Positions 17,458-25,207 of a DNA stretch of 64,000 bases are shown here, piece after piece. Source of the stretch: an uncultured Roseobacter sp. (lineage in GTDB: Bacteria; Pseudomonadota; Alphaproteobacteria; Rhodobacterales; Rhodobacteraceae); assembly GCF_947496515.1 (NCBI RefSeq), contig NZ_CANMDB010000007.1:1-64000 (forward strand), given 5' to 3'. Numbering within the stretch: the first letter of the stretch is position 1; the number at the start of each line of letters is the position of its first letter. The position numbers and the translations under genes were made by a program. The notes under the pieces are model-generated. The model was not told where the DNA came from, did not search any database, and saw nothing but the letters and a program-made list of their open reading frames with translations.

Positions 17458-18824
17458 TCGATTGGCTGTATGGCTGGGCCGCGCGACAGCTGGGCCCGAG
17501 AGAGCGTAAATTTCGCTGGTTTCTGATCACGATCTTCAAGGTGCTGCTTATCCCCCTGAGCCTGGGCGCGGTCATTGCCCTCGGCACGCTGGCTTTCAGC
17601 ATTTTTGCTTTCTTCAATCCCGATCAGACACGTGGAAACGCCGTTTTTGTCATTGCCGCGGAAACCGACCGCCTCTCGTTCGAAATCAGCGAAAGCCCGC
17701 AGAAGACCAAGTTTTTCATAGACGGCGCTACCATCGCCTTTGAGAATACTTCTGTCGTCGACGCGGATGCGCCAGCAGACTCTCAGGAACGCTTTTGTCT
17801 GTCCGGATGGATCGAGGCACTGCCGGGAAGTACAGTCGACCTCATGGTGATCGAGGGACGACAGGCGGCACGGATCACCGAAGGTACCACCGTTCTGAGC
17901 AATGGAAGCCGCCGTTTTGCTCTGAATGACACAGACGATGCAGAGAGTACGACGCCAGCAAACGCGCTGATGGCCGCTCCGTCGAACACGCCTGATGGCG
18001 CGACACCGGTGGTCATTGAGGCGCTGAGCATGCAAGGCACGGTGCAGATCCGTGATGACGCGGATTGCCCGTCTTCGCTCCGCAGCGATGACGAGGAGGT
18101 TGCCTTTGCCCCGCGCAACGAGCCGATCTTCATCGACGGCCCCGGGCAGATCGGTCAACAGACGGACGTCATTCAGTCCAAAGAATGCTCGGGCAATGCC
18201 AGCGACTGCGAGGAGGCAGTGTCTCGGCGCATCATGGAGCCGGGCCGTACCTACATCACCGGAGACATCGACATCCTGGCCCGCGAAAAGCTCTGCTGGG
18301 ATCAGATCCGGGGGCGTGACTGCAATGGATTATTTCGCCTCGATGCGGATTCGGTTCCGCTGCCGACAGGCGCGTCGGTGCAGGGGGTGCTCGCCGACGA
18401 GCTTGAAGAGCCGACCCCTCTTTTCGGTCAGGTTCACTTCGATGGTGCGTTCTATGTTGTGAACGTCTGGTCAAATGCCAACTGGATCGCGCTGACATTT
18501 CCAATTCAGACCATTGAACGGTCTCCTGACCCATCGAGCGAAAGCGCAGCCGAGGGCATTGATACGTTCGAAATAGCGACAGAACTTTCCTACAACGAAC
18601 TTCGGTTGTCATTTCTGGACCAGATCCTGACAGATGCTTGGCTGTTGGTTGCCGCAACCGCCCTTTTGACGCTTCTCAGCTGGGTCTTGAGCGTGTTGCA
18701 GATCGAACTGGATATGGTGCCACAGCAACTCGGCAACAAACCCAAAGAGAATGTCGAGCCAGTCACCACTGCCTCACCTGCACAGTCGCCGGACAGTACG
18801 GCACCGCCCGATCAAAACAGTTAG
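17454..18824 (+). CDS. Bitopic membrane protein of unknown function, last gene of the plus caspase operon
   Basis: A 456-residue protein. There is one membrane segment near the N-terminus (about 25-52, TIFKVLLIPLSLGAVIALGT) and one near the C-terminus (about 396-417, WLLVAATALLTLLSWVLSVL). Between them lies an acidic extracytoplasmic domain of about 340 residues with beta-rich segments and paired Cys (ERFCLSGWIEALPG, SKECSGNASDCEE, EKLCWDQIRGRDC). The cytoplasmic tail is Pro/Ser/Thr-rich. No family was recognised. The ATGA overlap with the preceding gene implies coupled translation. A membrane anchor or signal-transfer role for the exported caspase system is my inference from position only. 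Confidence 0.65.
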   Translation: MIDWLYGWAARQLGPRERKFRWFLITIFKVLLIPLSLGAVIALGTLAFSIFAFFNPDQTRGNAVFVIAAETDRLSFEISESPQKTKFFIDGATIAFENTSVVDADAPADSQERFCLSGWIEALPGSTVDLMVIEGRQAARITEGTTVLSNGSRRFALNDTDDAESTTPANALMAAPSNTPDGATPVVIEALSMQGTVQIRDDADCPSSLRSDDEEVAFAPRNEPIFIDGPGQIGQQTDVIQSKECSGNASDCEEAVSRRIMEPGRTYITGDIDILAREKLCWDQIRGRDCNGLFRLDADSVPLPTGASVQGVLADELEEPTPLFGQVHFDGAFYVVNVWSNANWIALTFPIQTIERSPDPSSESAAEGIDTFEIATELSYNELRLSFLDQILTDAWLLVAATALLTLLSWVLSVLQIELDMVPQQLGNKPKENVEPVTTASPAQSPDSTAPPDQNS

Positions 18825-19402
18825 TTTTTTTTACGTAGGTTTGAAACGCATCCCACGGCCATTTCGGCGTCGTTCAAATCAGGTTTATCTGCCGTCAATA
18901 ACTGTCGATCACCGGTATGCCGAGCGGCCTTATCGGTTCAAGGACCGGCTGCGCATCGACATTTCTGGGCCATCCGCTCCCGGCCTCTAAGGCTGACGCA
19001 GCTTTTTCCGGTGTGGTCGAAAAATCTGCTTCAGGCAGGATCGCTTGGTCGAACTCTGATGATATCCAAACCGGCGCCTTTGTGATCCGCGTTCAACCCT
19101 CAAAGAGGGCATGCTGCGCGTTGCGACCTGAAACTCTGACCGACCGCCGCACGCCGACCCATCGTGGCGCGGGCTTCGGTGCCACTGACTGCTTCGGAAG
19201 AGAAACTGCATCAAGTAGTGAGAGAGCCATTTCTGCCTCAGCTCCAACTCATAGTTCAACCTGTCGTGGCTCAGCCGCTTCGGTCACGGTTGAAATTAGG
19301 CCGGAACGGCCTGCAGATGTCGGCTGATTTCCCTGCTCAAAGGCATCGTCCCGGGACCTTTCCGGCAAAACTGTTGACAACTAAGCGAATTCGAACATGC
19401 TA
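18825..19402. other. Gene-free stretch after the caspase operon
   Basis: An eight-T run begins 2 bases after the membrane-protein stop, but no stable hairpin precedes it. The remaining 550 bases hold only short overlapping frames on both strands. One minus-strand frame (MNYELELRQKWLSHYLMQFL) may be a transposase scrap, but it cannot be placed. A TTGACA hexamer at 19374-19379 is a likely -35 box for the alpha/beta hydrolase gene. Confidence 0.45.
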
Positions 19403-19425
19403 ACTGGTCTGTTGGCCGGACCAGT
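19403..19425 (+). promoter_or_regulatory. Copy 1 of a shared 23-bp GntR-type operator
   Basis: ACTGGT at 19403-19408 and CGGACCAGT ending at 19425 form an inverted repeat (ACTGGTC with GACCAGT). The same half sites with the same 23-bp span occur at 21433-21455 in front of a GntR gene. The arrangement ACTGGTC...GACCAGT is like the FadR operator of enteric bacteria, and FCD-type GntR proteins are encoded next door. It lies about 24 bases after the TTGACA box and 34 bases before the hydrolase ATG, a position suited to repression. Confidence 0.7.
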
Positions 19426-19459
19426 ATATCAGCCGGGCACAATCCTAGGGAGGACATCG

Positions 19460-20524
19460 ATGAAATACTTTCAACAAATAGCTGCTGCGGCCGCAATCGC
19501 CTTGGTGGCCGGCGTTGTGCACGCCGCCGATTACCCGGAGCCGGTGCGCAGCACTTTCGTCATCAAGGACTTCGCCTTTGAGGATGGCGGAACACTGCCG
19601 GACATGAACGTCAGCTATCTGACAATCGGCGATCCGGCCAACCCGCCGGTCCTGATCACCCATGGCACCACCGGGCAGGCAACCTCGATGCTTGGGGCGG
19701 CTTGGGCCGACAATCTGTATGGTCCCGGTCAGCCGCTCGACGCGGAGAAGTATTTTCTGATTTTGGTCGACGCTATCGGTGCCGGTGAGAGCAGTAAGCC
19801 CTCTGATGGCCTGCGCGCCAGTTTTCCCGAACATACCCTGCTTGATATGGTGAAAGCCCAAAAAATGCTGCTGGAGGAGGGTCTCGGCATTGACCGGCTA
19901 CATCTCAAGATCGGCTTTTCAATGGGCGGAATGCTGTCGTGGACATGGGCGACGGAGTATCCTGATTTCATGGATGGCGTCGTACCGGTCGCGTCGCTGC
20001 CGGGGCCGATGGCGGGGCGCAACTGGATGATGCGGCGCATGGTGATCGATGCGGTGCGGGACGATCCCGCGTGGATGGGCGGCGACTATGTCGAGCAGCC
20101 GCCGATGCTGCGCTACCAGAGCGCCTGGTTCGGCATTGCCACATCAGGTGGCAATCTGCGCCTGCAGGAGCTGGGTGCGACCAACGAGATGGCCAGCGCC
20201 TATGTCGACGAGCGCAAGGCCAGTCAGAAGGTGGGTGACGCAAACGATGTCATGTACATGTGGAACGCCTCTCGCAACTTTGACCCGTCGCCCAAGCTGG
20301 ATCAGATCACCGCCAAGGTGATGGTGATCCTGTCCGAGGACGACGAACGCAATCCGTTGGAATTGCCGATGCTGACGGAAGGTATGGCCAAGATCGCCGA
20401 TGGGCAGGTTGTCGTGGTGCCCGAGGGCCCGGATACCAGAGGCCACGGGACGACTTATAATGCAGCCGCCTTTGCCGACACGCTGGCGGTCTGGATGGCC
20501 AATCTGCCCAACGCACCGGAGTGA
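19460..20524 (+). CDS. Exported alpha/beta hydrolase (MetX-like fold)
   Basis: A 354-residue protein with a signal peptide (IAAAAAIALVAGVVHAA). The hydrolase core carries NPPVLITHGTTGQ (oxyanion region), FLILVDAIGAGES, the nucleophile elbow IGFSMGGMLSW with Ser154, the acid region VILSEDDERNPLEL and the catalytic His in TRGHGTTYNA. The layout resembles homoserine O-acetyltransferase-like hydrolases, but export to the periplasm argues for an esterase or lactonase of an outside substrate. The ATG at 19460 has GGGAGGA 5 bases upstream. The operator in front is shared with the neighbouring lactonase/ABC operon, so it probably acts on the same class of substrate. The exact substrate is unknown. 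Confidence 0.82.
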   Translation: MKYFQQIAAAAAIALVAGVVHAADYPEPVRSTFVIKDFAFEDGGTLPDMNVSYLTIGDPANPPVLITHGTTGQATSMLGAAWADNLYGPGQPLDAEKYFLILVDAIGAGESSKPSDGLRASFPEHTLLDMVKAQKMLLEEGLGIDRLHLKIGFSMGGMLSWTWATEYPDFMDGVVPVASLPGPMAGRNWMMRRMVIDAVRDDPAWMGGDYVEQPPMLRYQSAWFGIATSGGNLRLQELGATNEMASAYVDERKASQKVGDANDVMYMWNASRNFDPSPKLDQITAKVMVILSEDDERNPLELPMLTEGMAKIADGQVVVVPEGPDTRGHGTTYNAAAFADTLAVWMANLPNAPE

Positions 20525-20528
20525 TACA

Positions 20529-20563
20529 TGCCGGGCCGCTCTCTTCTTCGGAGCGGCCCGGCA
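20529..20563. terminator. Strong hairpin between convergent genes
   Basis: A perfect 13-bp stem (TGCCGGGCCGCTC at 20529-20541 with its complement at 20551-20563) and a 9-base loop lie between the hydrolase stop and the end of the convergent GntR gene. There is no T run on the plus strand, so it may end transcription in both directions by structure alone. Confidence 0.65.
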
Positions 20564-20570
20564 CGCCCGC

Positions 20571-21320
20571 TCAGGTGCGCACTGCGGCGTCCAGGAACAG
20601 ACGCGTGGTCGTGTAAATGCGGGTCGAATGCGCGATGAAGGCGTCGCTGGCAGCAGCAGCGTCTCCTGCCGCAATCGCATCCCGGATCGCAAGATGATCT
20701 GAAAGGCTCACCTGTACCGATCCTGGCTGGGCCACGATGCGACGGCGGTGATCCAACAGAAAATTGTAGAGCGACATTGCCATGTCGAACAGCGCGTCGT
20801 TGCCTGCCGCGCGGTAGACCAGCATATGAAACTCGCGGTCGCACAGCAGAAAGCGCACGGGATCACCCTCGCAGGCGCGCTGCGCAGCGAGCGACGTATC
20901 AAGATCTGCGAGCAATTCCGCCGTGACCCGCTCCGCAGCAGCGCCAGCCAACCGGCTTTCGACAAGCAGGCGGGCGTCGTGCACCTCTTCCAGATCATAG
21001 TCTCCGGTCAGGCCCAGATCCGCCGCTCCCCGAACCAGCGCCGAGACGTCGGATTTTGCAACGGTCGTCCGCGCACCGTGGGCGACGCGCAGGATGCCGT
21101 GTGCCGCGAGTATGGCAACTGCACCCCGAACGGAATCGCGGCTGACCGACAGTGCCGAGGCGAGTTCACGCTCGCTTGGCAGCTCATCCCCTACCGACAG
21201 GACGCCAGATGCGATCAGCGTCGCCAGTTTCTCCGCGATCACATCGCGTACGGAGCGACGCGAGACGTTGCCCATGATCTCCTTCGTATCCTCGAAGGCG
21301 AGTTTTCGTACTGTGCCCAT
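20571..21320 (-). CDS. GntR-family regulator, FCD (FadR) subfamily
   Basis: A 249-residue protein. The winged helix at about 25-85 reads LIASGVLSVGDELPSERELA and then VSRDSVRGAVAILAAHGILR. The FCD effector domain at about 105-240 contains LEEVHDARLLVESRLAGAAA, DREFHMLVYRAAGN and HLAIRDAIAAGDAAAA, with the D and H residues that bind metal in this family. The ATG at 21320 gives the same N-terminal length as the paralogue on the other side. An ATG at 21275 with AAGGAG just upstream is the alternative, and a TTG at 21329 is less likely. It is divergent from its paralogue, and the 23-bp operator lies between them. The ligand is probably a sugar acid, judging from the neighbours. Confidence 0.88.
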   Translation of the reverse strand: MGTVRKLAFEDTKEIMGNVSRRSVRDVIAEKLATLIASGVLSVGDELPSERELASALSVSRDSVRGAVAILAAHGILRVAHGARTTVAKSDVSALVRGAADLGLTGDYDLEEVHDARLLVESRLAGAAAERVTAELLADLDTSLAAQRACEGDPVRFLLCDREFHMLVYRAAGNDALFDMAMSLYNFLLDHRRRIVAQPGSVQVSLSDHLAIRDAIAAGDAAAASDAFIAHSTRIYTTTRLFLDAAVRT

Positions 21321-21432
21321 ATTCCGCAAATCCGTGCCGTCTCATCTTTTCGTTGCGGGTGATAGCAGGTTTGGCGCTGCGACGGTAGCGCGGCAGGTCA
21401 CACCGTAAAGATAACGTTGACTCGTTCTGTTT

Positions 21433-21455
21433 ACTGGTACAGTGTTCGGACCAGT
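21433..21455 (+). promoter_or_regulatory. Copy 2 of the shared 23-bp GntR-type operator
   Basis: ACTGGT at 21433-21438 and CGGACCAGT ending at 21455 match the repeat at 19403-19425 in sequence and spacing; only the 8 central bases differ. It lies 46 bases before the GntR ATG, next to a TTGACT hexamer at 21417-21422 that could be a -35 box. The position fits autoregulation of the gntR-ABC-lactonase operon by one or both GntR proteins. Confidence 0.7.
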
Positions 21456-21501
21456 AGTCCAAAGCGGAGAGCTCCGCGCCAGCCTGGGGAGGAGGGTCGA
21501 G

Positions 21502-22278
21502 ATGGATGCACAGACCCTCTTGGCGGAGGACGGAACCGGTCGCGCGCATGTTCCGCGCCGGTCGATGAAGGAAACAATCGCTGACAAACTGGCGACGCTG
21601 ATCGCATCTGGGGTGCTGTCCGTTGGTGATGAGCTTCCGGCGGAGCGTGACCTTGCCTCGGTCATGGGGGTCAGTCGGGAGACGATCCGCGGCGCGCTCT
21701 TGATCCTGTCCACCCGCGGCATCCTAACCGTGGTGCAGGGGGCGAGAACCACGGTTGCCTCAATTGACGTGGGTGAGATGGCGCTGTCAGGCATGCTGTA
21801 CCGCGATGTGATGACCTATGGCCTTGATGAGGTGCATGAGGCCCGGTTACTGATCGAAGCCCGCATCGCACGGTTGGCGGCGGCGCAGATCGAGACCTCG
21901 GCCCTCGACAGGCTGAGTGATCTTATTGCCGCGCAGGAGGCGGCTGGGGCCGATCCTGTGCGCTTCCTGATCTCGGACCGAGAGTTCCACACGGTTGTGT
22001 ATCGCGCCTGTGGAAATGGCGTCCTCTCAGATGTGGCCACCACGCTTTACGCCTACCTTCTCGATCACCGTCGCCGCGTCATTGCGCGGCCCGGGGCGAT
22101 CCAGACCAGCATTTCAGACCACCGCGCCATCCACGATGCGCTGGCACGGCGCGACGCAGATGCGGTCGCCGCGGCCTTCGCCGTTCATGAGCGCCGTATT
22201 TACGAGACGACCCGCCAGATCATGCCAAAGGCAGGCACGGCGGCAAGACCCACCAACGGAGGAGGAAAAACACCATGA
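21502..22278 (+). CDS. GntR-family regulator, FCD subfamily, heading the ABC/lactonase operon
   Basis: A 258-residue paralogue of the divergent regulator. Its winged helix has LIASGVLSVGDELPAERDLA and VSRETIRGALLILSTRGILT, and the FCD domain has LDEVHEARLLIEARIARLAA, DREFHTVVYRACGN and DHRAIHDALARRDADA. The ATG at 21502 is preceded by GGAGGAGGG. The open frame reaches back to 21442, but that would run through the operator. The stop overlaps the start of the binding-protein gene, so regulator and transporter are co-transcribed. It probably represses this operon and the exported hydrolase gene until a sugar acid or lactone binds. Confidence 0.9.
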   Translation: MDAQTLLAEDGTGRAHVPRRSMKETIADKLATLIASGVLSVGDELPAERDLASVMGVSRETIRGALLILSTRGILTVVQGARTTVASIDVGEMALSGMLYRDVMTYGLDEVHEARLLIEARIARLAAAQIETSALDRLSDLIAAQEAAGADPVRFLISDREFHTVVYRACGNGVLSDVATTLYAYLLDHRRRVIARPGAIQTSISDHRAIHDALARRDADAVAAAFAVHERRIYETTRQIMPKAGTAARPTNGGGKTP

Positions 22279-23258
22279 TGACCCGCAGAAAGCTAACCGC
22301 TCTGGCCATGTCGGCCCTGACAGCTGCGACCCTGACGCTGGGTGCGCCCGCGCTGGCCCAAAGCAAAGGCGAATTGGTCTATATGACCCCCGGTCTCGAT
22401 CTCGCCTTCTGGCGCTACGTTTCCGAAGGCGTGAAATCGGTCGCCGAGACCCAAGGATACGGTTTCGCCGCCCTCGACAGCACCAATGATCCACAGACCC
22501 AGTTGCAAAATGCACAGGATGCCATCGCGCGCGGCGTGGCGGGCATCGTCCTGTCGCCTACCGATAGCAGCACGGCCCCGGCGGTTCTGTCACTGGCGAA
22601 GGATGCCGGAATTCCGGTCGTCATTGCCGACATCGGCACGGATTCAGGAGAGTTCGTCTCGGTCATCGGGTCGAACAATTATGAAGGTGCGAACGGTGTC
22701 GGAGCGGCACTGGCCGAGGCGATGAAAGCCGCTGGCAAGGACGATGGCAGCATTGGCATCGTCGGCATCAGCCAGGCACGCCTGAACGGCCAGGCCCGTA
22801 CCAAAGGTTTCGAGGATGCAGTCGAAGCAGCGGGGATCGACGGCAAGGCCGGGCTGCAACAGATGCAGGCCTATACGGCGGATGAAACCTTCAAGTTCAC
22901 GCAGGATATGATCACGGCCAACCCTGACATGACCGGCATGTTCGTGCAGACAGATGGTCCGACGCTGGGGGCGTTGCGCGCGATCAAGGCCGCGCGGATG
23001 GATGGTGAGGTTCTGGTCGGCGCCTTCGACGGTATTCCGGAATTCGTTCCGCTTTTGCAATCGGGTGAACTTGTGGTGTCCGGCATGCAGCAACCCTATC
23101 TGATGGGCGTCCGCTCCGCCGAGGCGATGATAGAACATCTGGACGGCGGCACACCCCAGAAGGAGATCACGGTTCCGATCCTGATCGTCACGTCCAGCAA
23201 CATCGAGGAGCTGCTGCCGACGATCAAGGAAACCGTTTTCGCAAATGAGATCGACTGA
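22275..23258 (+). CDS. Ribose-type sugar ABC transporter, periplasmic binding protein
   Basis: A 327-residue protein with a signal peptide (LAMSALTAATLTLGAPALAQ) and the periplasmic binding protein fold of the RbsB/LacI family. Diagnostic segments are YMTPGLDLAFWRYVSEGVKS, NAQDAIARGVAGIVLSPTDS, GIPVVIADIGT and VLVGAFDGIPEFVPLLQSGE. GGAGG lies 8 bases upstream of the ATG. The gene is followed by a hairpin and then ATPase and permease genes. The ligand is probably a pentose-like or branched sugar (apiose or a lactone), by association with the lactonase gene of the operon. Confidence 0.9.
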   Translation: MMTRRKLTALAMSALTAATLTLGAPALAQSKGELVYMTPGLDLAFWRYVSEGVKSVAETQGYGFAALDSTNDPQTQLQNAQDAIARGVAGIVLSPTDSSTAPAVLSLAKDAGIPVVIADIGTDSGEFVSVIGSNNYEGANGVGAALAEAMKAAGKDDGSIGIVGISQARLNGQARTKGFEDAVEAAGIDGKAGLQQMQAYTADETFKFTQDMITANPDMTGMFVQTDGPTLGALRAIKAARMDGEVLVGAFDGIPEFVPLLQSGELVVSGMQQPYLMGVRSAEAMIEHLDGGTPQKEITVPILIVTSSNIEELLPTIKETVFANEID

Positions 23259-23268
23259 AGCAGCGACA

Positions 23269-23298
23269 GTGCCGGGGCGGCTGTGATTGCCCCGGTGC
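23269..23298 (+). terminator. Intercistronic hairpin after the binding-protein gene
   Basis: GTGCCGGGGC and GCCCCGGTGC pair over 10 bp (two G-U pairs) around a 10-base loop, 11 bases after the binding-protein stop. Hairpins in this position in binding-protein operons lower read-through or protect the upstream message, giving more binding protein than ATPase. There is no T run. Confidence 0.55.
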
Positions 23299-23311
23299 CC
23301 CTGATCCACGG

Positions 23312-25207
23312 ATGACCATGCACCAGTCCCAAACCCGCGCCGAGCCGCTTCTGACCGCCCGCGGTGTGTCCAAGTCCTTCGGCAAGACCCAGGCTCTGAC
23401 CGATGCCTCTCTCGCCTTGCGGCCAGGGGAGATCGTGGGGCTGCTCGGGGCGAACGGGGCGGGAAAATCAACCCTGTCGCGCATCATTTCCGGGCATCTC
23501 CGACCGTCGGGCGGTGATATCGCTTTTGGCGGTACGCCGCTTGCCTTGACCTCGACGCGCGACGCTTTGCGGCGCGGGATAGCACTTGTCGCGCAGGAAA
23601 CATCGCTGGCGCCCGACATGACCGTGCTGGAAAATATCTTCCTACCGGATCTCGCAACCCCAGGACGGCTCTCCTTTCGGGCTATGCGCGACAGGGCCGG
23701 TGAATTGCTGTCCGGTCTGGGTCATGAACACGTCCTGCCGCTGGACGCCGAAGTGCGGCTGCTATCCGCGGCGCAAAAGCAACTGGTGGAAATTGCCAAG
23801 GCGCTGGCGCTTGATGCGCGACTGGTGATCTTCGACGAACCCACAGCCTCCCTGTCCATGACCGAGGTCAACCGGCTCTTTGACATCATGGCGCGCTTGC
23901 GCGACGGAGGCCGGGCGCTGGCTTTCGTGTCGCACCGGCTTGAGGAGGTTTTTGCCATTACCGACCGCGTGACAATCCTGCGGGAGGGGCTCGCGGTCGC
24001 CGAGGATGTCGCGACATCCACGCTGACGCAGGGCGACATCATTCAGCATATGGTAGGTCGCGACATCGGTGCAATCTACACGAAGCGCACCGCCGCCGAC
24101 ACAGTGGTGCAAGACATCGCCTTCGAGGTGCGGGGCCTGTCATCCGCACCCTACGTTCGGGACATGAGCTTCGCTGTCCGCAAGGGCGAGATCCTGGGCC
24201 TTGGCGGGCTAGTCGGTGCAGGGCGGTCCGAAGCAGTAGAGGCCATTTGGGGACTGCGCGCGCGTCAGGGTGGCGAGATCCTCGTGCACGGCAAACCCGT
24301 CACCTTTCGCAAGCCGGCGGACGCGGTCCGTGCGGGTCTGGGCTTTGTCGCCGAAGACAGGCGCGCGCAGAACATAGTCCCCGATATGTCGGTGCGCGAA
24401 AATCTGATGCTGGCGCAGATGGGTCAACACCGGGGCTTTGGGCGCGGCTACGGCAAACGGTCGGCGCAGATGACGCAGTTGATCGCAGATCTGGGGTTGC
24501 CCGCGGACCGGCTCGATACCAGCCTGTTGAACTATTCCGGCGGGATGCAGCAGAAAATCATCATCGCGCGCTGGCTGCTGACCGATCCGGAGATCCTGAT
24601 CCTCGATGAGCCCACCAAGGGCGTGGACATCGGCACGCGGTCGTCCATCTACAGCATCCTGCAGTCGGCAGCGGATGCGGGCCTCGCCGTGATCGTCATA
24701 TCGTCGGATTTCGAGGAGTTGCTGGGTCTGGCAGAGCGCATCGTGGTCGTGAGCGACGGCTACACCATCGCGGATCTGCCCGCCGCGCGTCTCACGGAGG
24801 AAAAGCTTACCCTGCTGGCAGCGCCCCGCACCTCGACGGCGCGTAATCAGGCGCTGCTCAGGGCCCTGGCGCAGGACTACGATGCAGACGCGTTCTGGAC
24901 CCTGATCGACGGTGAAGAGCTGATCTGTCTCGCGCAGGCGGGCAGGTCTCTGGCCGGCTTGCCGCCTGGCGAGGCACTGCGGGCAGAGGAGACAAATGTC
25001 TCCGTAGCCCTTGCTGCCCGCCACGATGATTTCGTGACCGAAGCGGATGGCGACCGCCAAACCCTGCTGGTCCAGATGACGGACAAGCGCGGGCATGATC
25101 TGGGCTGGATCGGGGTCACGGTAGCAGGGGATGCGACCGTGCCGCCGTCCGACGAGATAAGGGCGCGGGTGCAGGCGTTGCTGCATGCCGAGGAGGAAAG
25201 CGCATGA
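23312..25207 (+). CDS. Ribose-type ABC transporter ATPase (two NBDs) with unusual C-terminal extension
   Basis: A 631-residue protein. The first ATPase half (about 10-250) has Walker A GANGAGKSTL, signature-like LLSAAQKQLVEIAKAL and Walker B LVIFDEPTAS. The second half (about 265-505) has the usual degenerate Walker A GLVGAGRSEAVE, signature NYSGGMQQKIIIA and Walker B ILILDEPTKGVDIG. Standard members of this family end near residue 500. This one continues about 125 residues (DYDADAFWTLIDGEELICLA, TNVSVALAARHDDFV, KRGHDLGWIGVTVAG), which look like a small alpha/beta sensor-type domain that I cannot name. The stop overlaps the permease start by 4 bases. The start region has only a weak ribosome site. 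Confidence 0.9.
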   Translation: MTMHQSQTRAEPLLTARGVSKSFGKTQALTDASLALRPGEIVGLLGANGAGKSTLSRIISGHLRPSGGDIAFGGTPLALTSTRDALRRGIALVAQETSLAPDMTVLENIFLPDLATPGRLSFRAMRDRAGELLSGLGHEHVLPLDAEVRLLSAAQKQLVEIAKALALDARLVIFDEPTASLSMTEVNRLFDIMARLRDGGRALAFVSHRLEEVFAITDRVTILREGLAVAEDVATSTLTQGDIIQHMVGRDIGAIYTKRTAADTVVQDIAFEVRGLSSAPYVRDMSFAVRKGEILGLGGLVGAGRSEAVEAIWGLRARQGGEILVHGKPVTFRKPADAVRAGLGFVAEDRRAQNIVPDMSVRENLMLAQMGQHRGFGRGYGKRSAQMTQLIADLGLPADRLDTSLLNYSGGMQQKIIIARWLLTDPEILILDEPTKGVDIGTRSSIYSILQSAADAGLAVIVISSDFEELLGLAERIVVVSDGYTIADLPAARLTEEKLTLLAAPRTSTARNQALLRALAQDYDADAFWTLIDGEELICLAQAGRSLAGLPPGEALRAEETNVSVALAARHDDFVTEADGDRQTLLVQMTDKRGHDLGWIGVTVAGDATVPPSDEIRARVQALLHAEEESA

